Shown: positions 9,938-19,169 of the stretch, one piece after another
Position numbering within the stretch: position 1 is the stretch's first letter
Layout of the letters: each line of letters opens with the position of its first letter
From: Calothrix anomala FACHB-343
GTDB taxonomy: Bacteria; Cyanobacteriota; Cyanobacteriia; Cyanobacteriales; Nostocaceae
Assembly (NCBI RefSeq): GCF_014696435.1
Contig: NZ_JACJQG010000053.1
Coordinates: forward strand, 1 to 64,000
Length of the DNA: 64,000 nt
Direction of reading: 5' to 3'
Notes under the pieces: generated by a model
Seen by the model: only the letters and a program-made list of their open reading frames with translations
Database searches by the model: none
What the model was told of the DNA's origin: nothing
Translations under genes and position numbers: made by a program

Positions 9938-10627
9938 TTATCCTACTGACGTTGGCTTATTCGCATTTGGGCACAAATCTGCTAATTCACAAGCAACACA
10001 TAAGGGAGAACGCGCTTTACACACAGCCCTTCCGTGATAAATCAAGCGAATTGACCAATTTTCCCAATCTGCTTGTGGTAATAACTTCATCAAATCTCGC
10101 TCAATCTGAACAGGATCTGTATGTTTTGTCAAACCCAAATGATTGCTAAGGCGTTTAACGTGAGTATCAACAGTCACCCCAGCATTAATTCCATAAGCAT
10201 GAGCTAAAACCACATTAGCCGTTTTCCGCGCTACCCCAGGAAGTGTTAATAGTTCTTCCATTGTATTGGGAACTACAGAGTTAAACTCAGTCACAATCTT
10301 TCGACAAGCGCCTTGAATATTCTTCGCCTTATTTCGATAAAATCCTGTCGAACGTACCAATTCTTCCAACTCTGTCAAATCAGCATTAGCCAAGCTTTCA
10401 GCATCAGGAAAGCGAGCAAATAAAGCTGGTGTCACTTTATTCACTCGTTCATCAGTACACTGTGCAGACAATATTGTTGCTACCAATAGCTGCACAGGTG
10501 TTTCGTAATTTAAAGAGCAAGTTGCATCTGGATAAAGGCACTGCAAGCGAGTTAAAATTTCTAGCGCTCGTTGCTTCTTAGATGGGGGTTTGCGAGTAGC
10601 AATCACTGGAACAATTTTTGTACCCAC
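9938..10627 (-). CDS. nth: Endonuclease III (DNA glycosylase/AP lyase)
   Basis: Removes oxidised pyrimidines and nicks at abasic sites in base-excision repair. The 229-residue protein has the helix-hairpin-helix LPGVARKTANVV with catalytic Lys135, the catalytic Asp154 in VDTHVKRL, and the C-terminal iron-sulfur loop with Cys203, Cys210, Cys213 and Cys219 (spacing C-x6-C-x2-C-x5-C). All key residues are present. The start codon is GTG at 10625-10627 and overlaps the 3' end of rseP by 25 nt, which indicates a shared transcript and possibly coupled translation. Confidence 0.96.
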   Translation of the reverse strand: MGTKIVPVIATRKPPSKKQRALEILTRLQCLYPDATCSLNYETPVQLLVATILSAQCTDERVNKVTPALFARFPDAESLANADLTELEELVRSTGFYRNKAKNIQGACRKIVTEFNSVVPNTMEELLTLPGVARKTANVVLAHAYGINAGVTVDTHVKRLSNHLGLTKHTDPVQIERDLMKLLPQADWENWSIRLIYHGRAVCKARSPLCVACELADLCPNANKPTSVG

Positions 10628-11700
10628 TCCAACTGTATGGTTAATTGAGTAGTTTCTTTAACAATCAGGAAAATACCTAGACCTAACAGTAGCACCAAAC
10701 CTGTTTGCATAACACCTTCTTGAATGCGCATAGGTAAGGGCTTACCGCTTAAACCTTCAATCAACAGAAAAGCCAGTTGTCCGCCATCTAAAGCTGGTAG
10801 GGGCAAAATGTTGATGATTGCCAAGTTAATGCTGATTAATGCTGCAAAGAAGAACAAACTGCCGGTATCATTTTGGGCAATGTTAGCACCAATTTCCACA
10901 ATTTTCACTGGGCCAGCTACTTGGCTTGCAGTTTCACCAAAGTTAGTAATTAGCTGTCCAAAACCTTTAAAGGTCATCAGCACAATGCGCTGAAATTCAG
11001 TCGCACCAACTGACAAAGCTTCAATCGGGTTAGAAATACGACGACGCTCAACTTTACCGTTGGGAGAAAGCTCAATGCCAATTGTACCGCCTTTAGATTT
11101 TGCTTCTGGCACCACAGTTAGCGATAACTTTTGGTCACCACGAGCAATTTCCAGTTCAACTGGCTTACCTGCACTAGTTTTAATTAAATCTCTAAAAGCG
11201 TCGATTTCTTGCAAAGAAGTGCCAAATTTTCTTTGATTAGCCGATACTATGACATCTCCTGGTTTAATTCCCGCATTTGCTGCTACAGGGCTGGCGTTTG
11301 GTGCTAAATGTTGAATAAAAACGCCGGGTTGATTAGCATGTCCTACACCAACAAAACTAACTTGTCCCACCAACAGCAAATAGGCAAATATTAAATTGGC
11401 GATCACACCTGCACTGATGACGATCGCTCTATCTAATATAGGACGGTTACGCAGCAGATTCGGGTCATTGGGGGGAATATTGCTATCTGGATCGTCATCA
11501 GGAAAGCCGACAAAGCCGCCCAAAGGAAAAGCGCGGATAGCATATTCGGTTTCTGTACCTTGGTATTTCCAAAGAACCGGGCCAAAACCTAAAGAAAACC
11601 GGTTAACATGAATGCCCTGAGAACGTGCTGCAATGAAATGTCCTAGTTCGTGTACCAAGATCAAAACAGCCAAAACTGCGATCGCTGCTAAAACTGACAT
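10603..11700 (-). CDS. rseP: RseP/site-2 protease family membrane zinc metalloprotease
   Basis: An intramembrane protease that cuts membrane-bound regulators. The 365-residue protein has the zinc motif HELGH at residues 17-21 in the first membrane helix, a central PDZ domain (about 125-205, with GIKPGDVIVSAN), and the second active-site motif NILPLPALDGG at 297-307 with Asp305. Membrane helices lie at about 1-20, 95-115, 270-300 and 335-355. In E. coli RseP releases a sigma factor; the substrates in cyanobacteria cannot be told from sequence. It overlaps nth by 25 nt. serS lies 200 bp upstream on the same strand. Confidence 0.95.
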   Translation of the reverse strand: MSVLAAIAVLAVLILVHELGHFIAARSQGIHVNRFSLGFGPVLWKYQGTETEYAIRAFPLGGFVGFPDDDPDSNIPPNDPNLLRNRPILDRAIVISAGVIANLIFAYLLLVGQVSFVGVGHANQPGVFIQHLAPNASPVAANAGIKPGDVIVSANQRKFGTSLQEIDAFRDLIKTSAGKPVELEIARGDQKLSLTVVPEAKSKGGTIGIELSPNGKVERRRISNPIEALSVGATEFQRIVLMTFKGFGQLITNFGETASQVAGPVKIVEIGANIAQNDTGSLFFFAALISINLAIINILPLPALDGGQLAFLLIEGLSGKPLPMRIQEGVMQTGLVLLLGLGIFLIVKETTQLTIQLEWVQKLFQ

Positions 11701-11822
11701 AGATCAAACAAGATATTAAGCTATATACATATTTCCATTCTAAAATGTGTCAATCGTTAGCATTGGTCTTTACACCCTGGAATTGAACATTTTCTCTCTA
11801 AAGGTCAGTAGTCAGTTGTTAG

Positions 11823-11842
11823 AGACGCGATTAATCGCGTCT
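11823..11842. repeat. 20-bp perfect palindrome downstream of serS
   Basis: AGACGCGATTAATCGCGTCT lies about 60 bp past the serS stop, among short repeats (GGTCAACAGCC, CAAATGACCAATGACC). A near-identical copy lies at 13371-13390, again 3' of a minus-strand gene. It may act as a transcript end, but no T run follows on either side. Confidence 0.7.
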
Positions 11843-11901
11843 GTACAATGGTCAACAGCCAACAGTCCAGAAATTCTTGACAAATGACCAATGACCAATA
11901 A

Positions 11902-13182
11902 CTACAATACTTCCCTCCCTAAATAGGGTTGCAGGACTTCTGGTATCAAAACTGTCCCATCTGGCTGTTGATAATTCTCCAAAATTGCTGCCATAGTTCT
12001 ACCTACAGCCAAACCAGAACCATTGAGGGTATGGACAAACTGTGTACCTTTTTTACCTGCTTCCTTGAAGCGAATATCCGCCCGTCGTGCCTGGAAATCA
12101 ATAAAATTAGAACAGCTAGAAATTTCTCGGTATTTCCCTGCTGAAGGTAACCAAACCTCTAAATCATAGGTTTTGGTAGCAGAAAATCCTAAATCTCCCG
12201 TGCATAAATTGATGACTCGGTAAGGTAATCGCAACGCTTGTAAAATCGCTTCTGCATTTCCTACCAGTTTTTCTAGTTCATCAAAAGAACTACTCGGATG
12301 CACAAATTTCACCAATTCTACTTTATTGAATTGATGCAGACGAATTAATCCCCGCATATCACGCCCATAACTCCCAGCTTCGCGCCGAAAACAGGGAGTA
12401 TAAGCACAATGGTAAATAGGTAAATCTTCCGCATCCAGAATTTCTCCACGATATAGGTTAGTTACGGGAACTTCTGCTGTAGGAATTAACCACAAATCAT
12501 CATCAGCACATTTAAAGCTATCTTCAGCAAACTTGGGTAATTGACCGGTTGCTGTCAACGACTCGCTATTTACCAAAATCGGCGGACTGACTTCTAAATA
12601 ACCGGCTTCAATTTGACGCGCCAGCATAAATTGAATTAACGCCCTCTCCAGCGCCGCGCCAGCACCGATGAGGTTGACAAAACGACTTTGGGCAATTTTC
12701 ACAGCCCGCGCTACATTCAAAATACCTAGCTTTTCGCCAATTTCCCAATGGGGGAGAATATTTGGGTTTTGAGGAATATATTCATTACCCCAACGCCGAA
12801 CTTCTATATTCTCTTCTTCACTTTTACCAACAGGCGTATACTCACTGGGTAAATTAGGAAGTGCAAGCACCAATTGCTCAATTTCCGCTTTAATCGCTTT
12901 TTCTTGCGGTTCTAGTTCGCTCAATTGAGCCTTGACCGAATTACCCTCATCCCGCAAAGATTGAATTTCTGGCGACTGTGCATCAATTCCAGATTTAATC
13001 TTTTGCCCAACAATCTTACCAATTTCATTACTCCGGGCTTGGAGTTGACTGCGAGTGCCTTCCAATTCCCGTTGTTTTTGATTTAACTCTAATATTGGTT
13101 GAATATCGTATTTACCACTACGGCTATTCAAGCGTTCTTGAACTAATTGGGGATTTTCTCGTATTTGCTTAATATCCAGCAC
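11902..13182 (-). CDS. serS: Seryl-tRNA synthetase
   Basis: Charges tRNA-Ser (class II synthetase, cytoplasmic dimer). 426 residues, normal length. The N-terminal part starts [18 protein letters not shown] and forms the tRNA-binding coiled coil (about 30-100). The catalytic core has the [10 protein letters not shown] segment, motif 2 ([15 protein letters not shown] ... HQFNKVE) and motif 3 ([16 protein letters not shown], 388-403). All class II motifs are intact. It is transcribed towards rseP, but 200 bp containing short repeats and a palindrome separate them, so co-transcription is uncertain. Confidence 0.98.
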   Translation of the reverse strand: MLDIKQIRENPQLVQERLNSRSGKYDIQPILELNQKQRELEGTRSQLQARSNEIGKIVGQKIKSGIDAQSPEIQSLRDEGNSVKAQLSELEPQEKAIKAEIEQLVLALPNLPSEYTPVGKSEEENIEVRRWGNEYIPQNPNILPHWEIGEKLGILNVARAVKIAQSRFVNLIGAGAALERALIQFMLARQIEAGYLEVSPPILVNSESLTATGQLPKFAEDSFKCADDDLWLIPTAEVPVTNLYRGEILDAEDLPIYHCAYTPCFRREAGSYGRDMRGLIRLHQFNKVELVKFVHPSSSFDELEKLVGNAEAILQALRLPYRVINLCTGDLGFSATKTYDLEVWLPSAGKYREISSCSNFIDFQARRADIRFKEAGKKGTQFVHTLNGSGLAVGRTMAAILENYQQPDGTVLIPEVLQPYLGREVL

Positions 13183-13310
13183 AGATTTTTCTTTATCTTT
13201 TGCCTAGTATTTCCTGCCAACACATCAGCATATCCTGATTTTGGTATAACAGCACAGGATTTACAATACAAAATTTAATTAAATCTCGTATATTGTCAAA
13301 CCTAGCCTGA

Positions 13311-13408
13311 AAATGGGCATGGGGGATTGGGCATGGGGCATGGGAAGGAAGACAAGGAGGACAATTGTACAGACGCGATGAATCGCGTCTCTGACCAATG
13401 ACTATTGA
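13311..13408. repeat. Short tandem repeats and a second AGACGCGAT palindrome
   Basis: Contains GGGCATGGGGCATGGG repeats, GGAAGACAAGGAGGACA, and the palindrome AGACGCGATGAATCGCGTCT at 13371-13390. It sits between the end of the DUF3611 gene and the upstream region of serS. The palindrome is about 20 bp past the stop of the DUF3611 gene. Confidence 0.75.
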
Positions 13409-13984
13409 CTAAGGCTTACTAATCCGATTGAGTAGCCACAACGATGCAATCAACCCTGCAAAGTGAGCCATTACAGTATTGGTATTTGCTTGGACGACAA
13501 ACATATCTAAACCGCTAATGAATGGTTGATTACCTTGAGGCGAAAAGATAAATTGAGTTTGGGTAATTGCTCTGGCTGCTAACGTTCCAACGATCGCCTG
13601 TGCTCCTAAAAGAGTCAAGAGAATTCCCACTAAATTTACCATCACACCTAAACGCAATACTTGTATAGTTTCGCTTTTACGCGGTCGGTTGTTGGGATTA
13701 CCAGATAAGAGTTGAGTACCTAGTCTGCTGTAACGAAAAGCTAAATAAATTCCTACACCCAAGGTAACTAGCCCGCAAATTGCCAAAAAAATGCCAAATC
13801 CTGCTCCCGCATTATTACCTGTACTCCCAGGTCTTTGGCTAGAGATGGCAAATAACAGCAAAATCACACCAGAAACTACACCTAATACCAGCTGTATCCA
13901 AAAACTGATCCAACCTATTAGGCGAAACTTCTGACCAATTGCTCGAATATTAGAAGACGATGTAATGTCAGGATTTTGCGACAT
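13409..13984 (-). CDS. DUF3611-family membrane protein
   Basis: 191 residues with four hydrophobic segments (about 22-48, 62-85, 110-135 and 162-185) and a short polar N-terminus (MSQNPDITSSSNIRAIGQKFR). The FRLIGWISFWIQLVLGVVSG block is typical of the DUF3611 family found in cyanobacteria and plastids. It is expected in the thylakoid or plasma membrane. The biochemical role is unknown. It is a single gene with its own upstream region of about 600 bp. The assignment to the family is from pattern memory. Confidence 0.75.
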   Translation of the reverse strand: MSQNPDITSSSNIRAIGQKFRLIGWISFWIQLVLGVVSGVILLLFAISSQRPGSTGNNAGAGFGIFLAICGLVTLGVGIYLAFRYSRLGTQLLSGNPNNRPRKSETIQVLRLGVMVNLVGILLTLLGAQAIVGTLAARAITQTQFIFSPQGNQPFISGLDMFVVQANTNTVMAHFAGLIASLWLLNRISKP

Positions 13985-14580
13985 AAGCTGTTACCAATTT
14001 ACTAGGCACTTTTAACATATATGGGCATCGGGTATGGGGCATTGGGCATTGGGCATTGGGCATTGGGCAGATGGGCATTGGGCATTGGTAGTGGCAAGAG
14101 TAATTATTATCCCAGATTTAGCCCCTCACACCTAGTTCCTAGTCCCTAGCCGCCCCTAGCCCCTCACACCTAGCCCCCATATTCTACGGTCTGCACTGGG
14201 ATAATCATTGTAAAAAAAGTGTTTATTAACTTTTACAGACAAAATTGCATTTTACCTGTAAAATTTCATCGATGGCATCTTATGCTTAAGCAGTTCTAAC
14301 CAGCTCGGCATCACTTGACACTAAGGTGTTGGCTTTGCCAATATCTTAAATTGCTCCTCACCACATCGTCTTGAGCTTGGGCAGGGATGCATTTTCTGTT
14401 TCCCTGAAACTCACACAATCGTCCTACAACTTCAACTGATGTAGGACAGCCTTGTCTTGTCTACGTTTGTAAATTATGCCTAAGTAGCGCTATATCCTTA
14501 CTTAGAAAAAAGTATCGCTATATACTGGCTACCAGCATTTTAGTTCTTACCCTAAGGCATTTTTTAGCCATTCCCTAACC
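13985..14580. other. Intergenic region with GGGCATT repeats, divergent promoters
   Basis: About 600 bp between the DUF3611 gene (-) and padR (+). It carries a tandem run of GGGCATT units at about 14030-14096, a CCTAG-rich stretch at 14125-14175, and plain sequence up to the padR start. It must hold the promoters of both genes. No clear ribosome-binding site precedes the padR ATG. Confidence 0.6.
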
Positions 14581-14928
14581 ATGAAACTTGAGGATATATA
14601 TCAATTCTTTGAGAATCCTCCGCCAACTTACCTCTGTCAGGAACTAGCAGTTTGTTACATTCTGTATGTTTTACTGCAAGGTGAATCTTACGGAACCGAG
14701 TTGATCCAGCGACTGGAGAATGAATATCCAACCTATCGGCTTTCGGATACCGTACTGTATAGTGCGATTAAATTTCTCGAAGACCAAAGGGCAATAGATG
14801 GATACTGGAAGAAACTCGAAGGGCGGGGACGCCCGAGGCGGATGTACCAAGTTTCTCCAGAATGGCAAGCTCAATCGCAAGATTTAGCTCGGCTTTGGCT
14901 CGAGTACATCAATCAACGAACAAAGTAA
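14581..14928 (+). CDS. PadR-family transcriptional regulator
   Basis: 115 residues with the PadR winged-helix fold: YILYVLLQGESYGTELIQRL, the recognition region TVLYSAIKFLEDQRAIDG, and the wing GRGRPRRMYQVSPEW. It should bind DNA as a dimer. Cyanobacterial PadR proteins include Pex, which lengthens the circadian period in Synechococcus elongatus; whether this is that orthologue cannot be settled here. It lies 59 bp upstream of the CCB1-like gene on the same strand and may be co-transcribed with it or regulate it. Confidence 0.85.
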   Translation: MKLEDIYQFFENPPPTYLCQELAVCYILYVLLQGESYGTELIQRLENEYPTYRLSDTVLYSAIKFLEDQRAIDGYWKKLEGRGRPRRMYQVSPEWQAQSQDLARLWLEYINQRTK

Positions 14929-14987
14929 CGAATAATTAATAATGAAATGAATAAGTCGCCTCCAATCAAATAGTACCTGTTTTAGTT

Positions 14988-15515
14988 ATGGATACTGCTA
15001 TTCTGCCATCCACGTTTCTACTTACCTTGTTGTTGTCGGTTGGGCTGTTTTTCTTTATTCGCGCTTCTACTAAAGAGCGTACTCAGACAGCACAACTGAT
15101 CTCTGAGCAAGATGAAGCCACTTTGATGCCTCAACTTAAGGAGTATTTTCGCTCCCGTTCTTATCGAGTGGCAGCAGTAGATCGTGAACAAAACCAAGTG
15201 ACTTTTGAAGGGTTTGTTAAACCAAGCTGGTTTCTAGCTGTGTTTTTAACGCTGCTAGCATTTGCTGGTTTGGTTTGTTTGTCTCTGGTTTTGTCAATAC
15301 TTTTTCCGAGTGTTCGTAGCCTATTTTTTGGGCTACTACTGCTCTCACCTATGAGTGGTATTTTTTATTGGAAGAAAGCCGGAAGACTTGAGAAAGTGTC
15401 GCTCAAACTGGAATCAAACCCGAATCAGCAACAATCCTCAAGTAAAATAACTGTAATTGCTCATCGAGACGAACTCACAGAGTTGCAGAAGGCACTACAG
15501 TTAAAAGCTATTTGA
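14988..15515 (+). CDS. CCB1-like protein, cofactor assembly of complex C (cytochrome b6f heme c)
   Basis: 175 residues. One membrane helix lies at the N-terminus (about 8-25), then a polar segment (LKEYFRSRSYRVAAVDREQNQVTFEGFV), two closely spaced helices (about 82-105 and 110-125), and a C-terminal soluble tail (KITVIAHRDELTELQKAL). This layout matches the family annotated in cyanobacteria and plants as cofactor assembly of complex C subunit B/CCB1, needed to attach the extra heme of cytochrome b6. The assignment is from recalled family pattern. It follows padR closely. Confidence 0.6.
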   Translation: MDTAILPSTFLLTLLLSVGLFFFIRASTKERTQTAQLISEQDEATLMPQLKEYFRSRSYRVAAVDREQNQVTFEGFVKPSWFLAVFLTLLAFAGLVCLSLVLSILFPSVRSLFFGLLLLSPMSGIFYWKKAGRLEKVSLKLESNPNQQQSSSKITVIAHRDELTELQKALQLKAI

Positions 15516-15943
15516 TAAATTTTCAATTTCTGCACATCTTTTGGGTATGATATGCTGACTTCTGTCTAAATTTTCCGGAAACACACACTAGGAATCTGAA
15601 ATTAGAATCTATAAGATGTCAGTTTCCCTACGATACGAGATCGTAGGGAAATAACTATAGCAGTTGACAGAGTGTCCTAAGCAATCTACCAAATAAACGT
15701 GCAATTTAGCTCCCGCTAGGAAACACTTTTCGCTCTATGCTGACTTCTGTATCGATTACGAAGCTATCAATCAACCCATGCAAACTAGCTTGGTTTGAAA
15801 CAAGTCGATTTTCCCATTACCTGGAATAGCCCAACTGGCAACTCAGCTACAAAGTCAAATCAAACTTTTGCATAACGCCAGCAATTTTGCCAGTTAAATG
15901 ATTGTCAGAAGTAACATTAAGGCGTAAGATAACCATTTGTAGT
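15516..15943. other. Intergenic region with a strong hairpin and a duplicated 15-mer
   Basis: About 430 bp between convergent genes. It contains a perfect 12-bp stem hairpin (15623-15651, listed separately) and two copies of TATGCTGACTTCTGT, at about 15549 and 15736. No open frame of note. Confidence 0.6.
15623..15651. terminator. Perfect 12-bp hairpin, possible bidirectional transcript end
   Basis: TTTCCCTACGAT, a 5-nt loop ACGAG, then ATCGTAGGGAAA. It lies about 105 bp past the CCB1-like gene and about 290 bp past the end of the DUF3155-like gene on the other strand. No T run follows, so it could instead be an mRNA-stabilising structure or a protein site. Confidence 0.45.
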
Positions 15944-16261
15944 TCAACGACTAGCTAAAGCTAGGGTTTCCTGACCGGCGGGAGGTTCTAATACCCTCAG
16001 GCTGGGAAACAAGAAATGGTTCTCTTCTACGTATTGAGCACCAAACAGTCCCTTTTCTGCCCAGAAATATCGGTCTGTGGTGTGTTCGTTCCGTTTCACA
16101 AGTAGCAACGCAGGTGGCGCGATACCTTCAGCTTGAATAAATTTTCTGGCTGCTGTCACAGGTTTTTCTTCGCCACTTTCGATGCTATATTGAGGCACAT
16201 GCTCTAGAATTCGACGCCCTTCTTGGCGACGACGACTTTTCCGTTTCCGTCTCCTTGCCAA
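15944..16261 (-). CDS. DUF3155-like basic small protein (TTG start)
   Basis: 105 residues from the TTG at 16259-16261. A very basic N-terminus (ARRRKRKSRRRQEGRRILEH) is followed by conserved-looking segments (KPVTAARKFI and DRYFWAEKGLFGAQYVEENH). An upstream in-frame TTG (16282) would place a perfect GAGGAGG inside the coding sequence. That motif sits 8 nt before the downstream TTG, so the downstream start is preferred. I recognise the pattern as the cyanobacterial DUF3155 family, function unknown. The Arg/Lys-rich head suggests contact with nucleic acid, which is inference. Confidence 0.75.
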   Translation of the reverse strand: MARRRKRKSRRRQEGRRILEHVPQYSIESGEEKPVTAARKFIQAEGIAPPALLLVKRNEHTTDRYFWAEKGLFGAQYVEENHFLFPSLRVLEPPAGQETLALASR

Positions 16262-16542
16262 CCTATTTTCCTCCTCTTTCAAGCTATAGATTGTAGTGAT
16301 AGCTACAAAATCCGTCGTAATTATATAAGTTCTAGTTCAAAAAATCAACAGTTTTTAAAGTATTGATACAACTTAAATAATCTCTTGAAAACAAGAGAAA
16401 TCAAAATTAGGGAATATATAATTCCCTGAGACAAAGCATTACTAAGAAGATTTAGTTAAGCTTTATTAAATGGGTGAGGAACAAAATAACCCTCTTCTTT
16501 AATTTACCCCCAATTTCTATAAACTAGAGCAAAATCTGAAAA

Positions 16543-17874
16543 ATGTTAATGTCTGCCAGTTCTGATTTTGTTGCTCTATGCCAAGAGCAAATAGCGCTAT
16601 TGACCCAAGGGCTAGGAGCATCGTTGAGTATTGTCTACTTAACGCAAGAATTGGTGGATGCTCCCACAGGGGAGGCCAAACTGATTCCGGTGGTGGTATA
16701 TCCAGAGACAGCTATATTACGGAAATTTGAGGGAACTGCTGATGCCAAAATGCCGGAAGAACTTACAGTACAAAATGTTTTGGCATTACCAGCGAATCAG
16801 GGAAAATTATTAACAGGTAGGGTAGAATCGACAAATTCATCACAGGAACCTGAGACTTCAGAGGAATATTTACTGAGTGAAAACCAAATTGTTTTACCCT
16901 TAATTCATGAGGGTGTGATGATGGGTTTATTAGTAACAGGTAGGGAAGATAGAGCTTGGAATGAGCAGGAACAAAGCGAAATTCAAAGAATAGCTCAAAC
17001 TTTAGCGATCGCCTGTATTTTAGATCAGCGTCGTGCCTGGTTACAGCAGCAATTACATCAACAACAAATCCTGCAAGAACAGCAGCGAGATTTGCTGGAT
17101 AACCTCCTACACCAGTTTCGCAATCCCTTAACAGCCATTAGGACGTTTGGAAAGCTGCTAATGAAGCGCTTGCGGGCGGGGGATGCGAATCGAGATGTGG
17201 CTGGTAATATCATCAGAGAAAGCGATCGCTTGCAAGAATTACTGCTACAGTTTGACCAAGTAATTGACTTAGCACCTCCAGATGTAGCACAGCGATCGCT
17301 TCCGGAAAATGAAGTAGTTGTAGAAGCTACCATTCATCAAGAAGCAAAACTTCCCCTGTTATTACCAGGAACAGGAGAACAAGCAACTGACTGTGCTTTA
17401 TTGGAAATATTAACCCCGTTATTAGTATCGGCTAAAGCAATTGCTCAGGAACGAAAGCTGCAACTCATAACTAAAATTCCGCGAAACCTACCTTTAGTCC
17501 ATGTGAATGTCAAGGCTTTACGAGAAGTATTGAGCAATATTTTAGATAATGCTTTGAAATACACTCCCTCTGGTGGGAAAATTCTGCTTCAGGTAGGGCA
17601 AGAGCAAGATAATTTACAGGGAATTGCTATTAGCGATACAGGCCCTGGTATTCCCCCAGAAGATTTAGCACATATTGGCGAACGTCATTACCGAGGCGTA
17701 CAGGCGCAAACAGAAATTCCTGGTACTGGTTTGGGATTAGCGATCGCAAAACAATTAATAGAGCAAATGCAGGGTAAGATTGAAGTCTTTAGCCCTGCAA
17801 TTAATTCCACAATCGCATCACCCAAGGCACCGGGAACAACTTTTATAATTTGGTTGCCAGAAGTTGAGAATTAG
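16543..17874 (+). CDS. GAF-domain sensor histidine kinase, resembling Hik2/CSK
   Basis: 443 residues. An N-terminal GAF-type domain (about 1-160) is followed by a dimerisation helix with the phospho-acceptor His190 in LLHQFRNPLTAIRTFGKLL. The ATPase domain has the N box (NILDNALKYTPSGG), G1 (ISDTGPGIP) and G2 (GTGLGLAIAKQLI). There is no membrane segment, so it is cytosolic. The start SSDFVALCQEQIALLTQGLG, with Cys13, and the overall layout resemble cyanobacterial Hik2, the relative of the chloroplast sensor kinase that reads the plastoquinone redox state. No response regulator is adjacent, so it is an orphan kinase. The Hik2 link is from memory and needs a tree. Confidence 0.82.
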   Translation: MLMSASSDFVALCQEQIALLTQGLGASLSIVYLTQELVDAPTGEAKLIPVVVYPETAILRKFEGTADAKMPEELTVQNVLALPANQGKLLTGRVESTNSSQEPETSEEYLLSENQIVLPLIHEGVMMGLLVTGREDRAWNEQEQSEIQRIAQTLAIACILDQRRAWLQQQLHQQQILQEQQRDLLDNLLHQFRNPLTAIRTFGKLLMKRLRAGDANRDVAGNIIRESDRLQELLLQFDQVIDLAPPDVAQRSLPENEVVVEATIHQEAKLPLLLPGTGEQATDCALLEILTPLLVSAKAIAQERKLQLITKIPRNLPLVHVNVKALREVLSNILDNALKYTPSGGKILLQVGQEQDNLQGIAISDTGPGIPPEDLAHIGERHYRGVQAQTEIPGTGLGLAIAKQLIEQMQGKIEVFSPAINSTIASPKAPGTTFIIWLPEVEN

Positions 17875-17876
17875 TC

Positions 17877-17932
17877 AAGGGTTGACCGTTGACCGTTGAC
17901 TGTTGACTGTTGACTGTTGACTGTTGATTATC
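17877..17932. repeat. TTGACTG/TTGACCG heptamer tandem array
   Basis: At least seven consecutive heptamers (TTGACCG twice, then TTGACTG several times) fill the gap between the convergent histidine kinase and SLH genes. This is a short tandemly repeated repetitive sequence of the kind known from filamentous cyanobacteria. Confidence 0.92.
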
Positions 17933-19169
17933 TCAACGAAACCAACAAGTTTTGATTGATGGTCATTTGTAGGTCGGTGTCGGGGTCGATGGCGATGAGG
18001 TCAACGCTGTTTTTACCGAAGAATAAGCCAATTAAAGCACCGATACCTGCGCCACCGAGTACTTCTTCTGTAGCGATCGCGCGATCGCCTGTGACGGCGG
18101 ATACCGCAGCTGCGGCTCCTGCGCCCAAGACGGTATCTTTAATGATGGTGCCGACGTTTGTGCCCTTGTTGACTGTTTCTGTTTTGTTAATGACCTCAGA
18201 GGTGGCGTTAATTTGATATTCTTGACCTGATGTTAATACTAGTTTTTGGGCTACGAATTGCGAACCACCTTCAGCTGGTTTGAGTTGACCAACTACTTGA
18301 CTACCTGCGGGAATCACTATCGCACCGTCTTGAGTGACGACGTTTTGCGCGACTGTTAGGGTTAAAGGTGCGGTTTCGGTTTTGGTTACAAGAATTTTTT
18401 CTGCTTTATCGTACTTCACAGGGATAGCAGTACCTTGAGGAATTGTTACTGCTACGGGTGTGGGTGTGGTATTTTGCAGCGCTACAACATAGGGTGAGTT
18501 AATCGCTGAGGCTTGATTGGAACTAACCAAAGCTTGATAGATAAAAGCTGCTACTTGTGCCCTGGTAGCGGTGCTAGTAGGATTGAGGAACTTAACATTG
18601 GGATAGTTGACTACAATTTGTTTTTCAGTTGCAGCTGCGATGGGGCTACGGGCATAGTCAGCAATGTTAGAAGCATCGTTGAAATATTGCAGAGTACTTT
18701 CAACATTACTATTAGGACTATATTCTAAACCGTTAGCGAGAGAAACTAAAACCTGTTGACGGGGAATTGCTTGGTTAGGTTCAAAGCGATTTCCGGGATA
18801 TCCTGATAAGAAACCGATGGTATAAGCTTGCTGAATTGCACTAGACGCCCAATAGTTACTTGGTACATCTGTAAAATTAATTGCTTGCCGTTGTGGTGAT
18901 TTTTGGAAAGCTTTGTTTACCATAGCAGCAAATTGAGCGCGGGTTACTGGTTCTTCTGGACGGAAACTACCATCAGGAAAGCCAGCAATTACACCTCTTT
19001 GTGATAATTGTTGAATAAATTGTGACGCCCAATAATTAGAAGAAACATCAGTAAAAGTAGTTTGAGCAAATGAGGGTGCTGCTGTAAATAAAGGTGCTAC
19101 AGTACCTGTTGTGATGCTCAATGCCATGAGTGCAGCAGTGCCAGATTGCCAACGATTTAAAGCAAACAT
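17928..19169 (-). CDS. Exported protein with three S-layer homology domains and a glycine-rich C-terminal domain
   Basis: 413 residues. The signal peptide ends about residue 35 (TAAPSFAQ). Three SLH domains follow at about 37-90, 97-150 and 160-215 (FTDVSSNYWASQFIQ ... GFPDGSFRPEEPVTRAQFAAMV). SLH domains anchor proteins to the cell wall, in cyanobacteria mostly via peptidoglycan-linked polymers. The C-terminal half (about 245-413) has beta-rich segments and Gly/Ala-rich hydrophobic stretches (DTVLGAGAAAAVSAVTG, VLGGAGIGALIGLFFG), resembling a TrbI/VirB10-like or glycine-zipper arrangement. This half and the signal peptide are paralogous to the next gene upstream (19626-20327). Confidence 0.82.
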   Translation of the reverse strand: MFALNRWQSGTAALMALSITTGTVAPLFTAAPSFAQTTFTDVSSNYWASQFIQQLSQRGVIAGFPDGSFRPEEPVTRAQFAAMVNKAFQKSPQRQAINFTDVPSNYWASSAIQQAYTIGFLSGYPGNRFEPNQAIPRQQVLVSLANGLEYSPNSNVESTLQYFNDASNIADYARSPIAAATEKQIVVNYPNVKFLNPTSTATRAQVAAFIYQALVSSNQASAINSPYVVALQNTTPTPVAVTIPQGTAIPVKYDKAEKILVTKTETAPLTLTVAQNVVTQDGAIVIPAGSQVVGQLKPAEGGSQFVAQKLVLTSGQEYQINATSEVINKTETVNKGTNVGTIIKDTVLGAGAAAAVSAVTGDRAIATEEVLGGAGIGALIGLFFGKNSVDLIAIDPDTDLQMTINQNLLVSLR

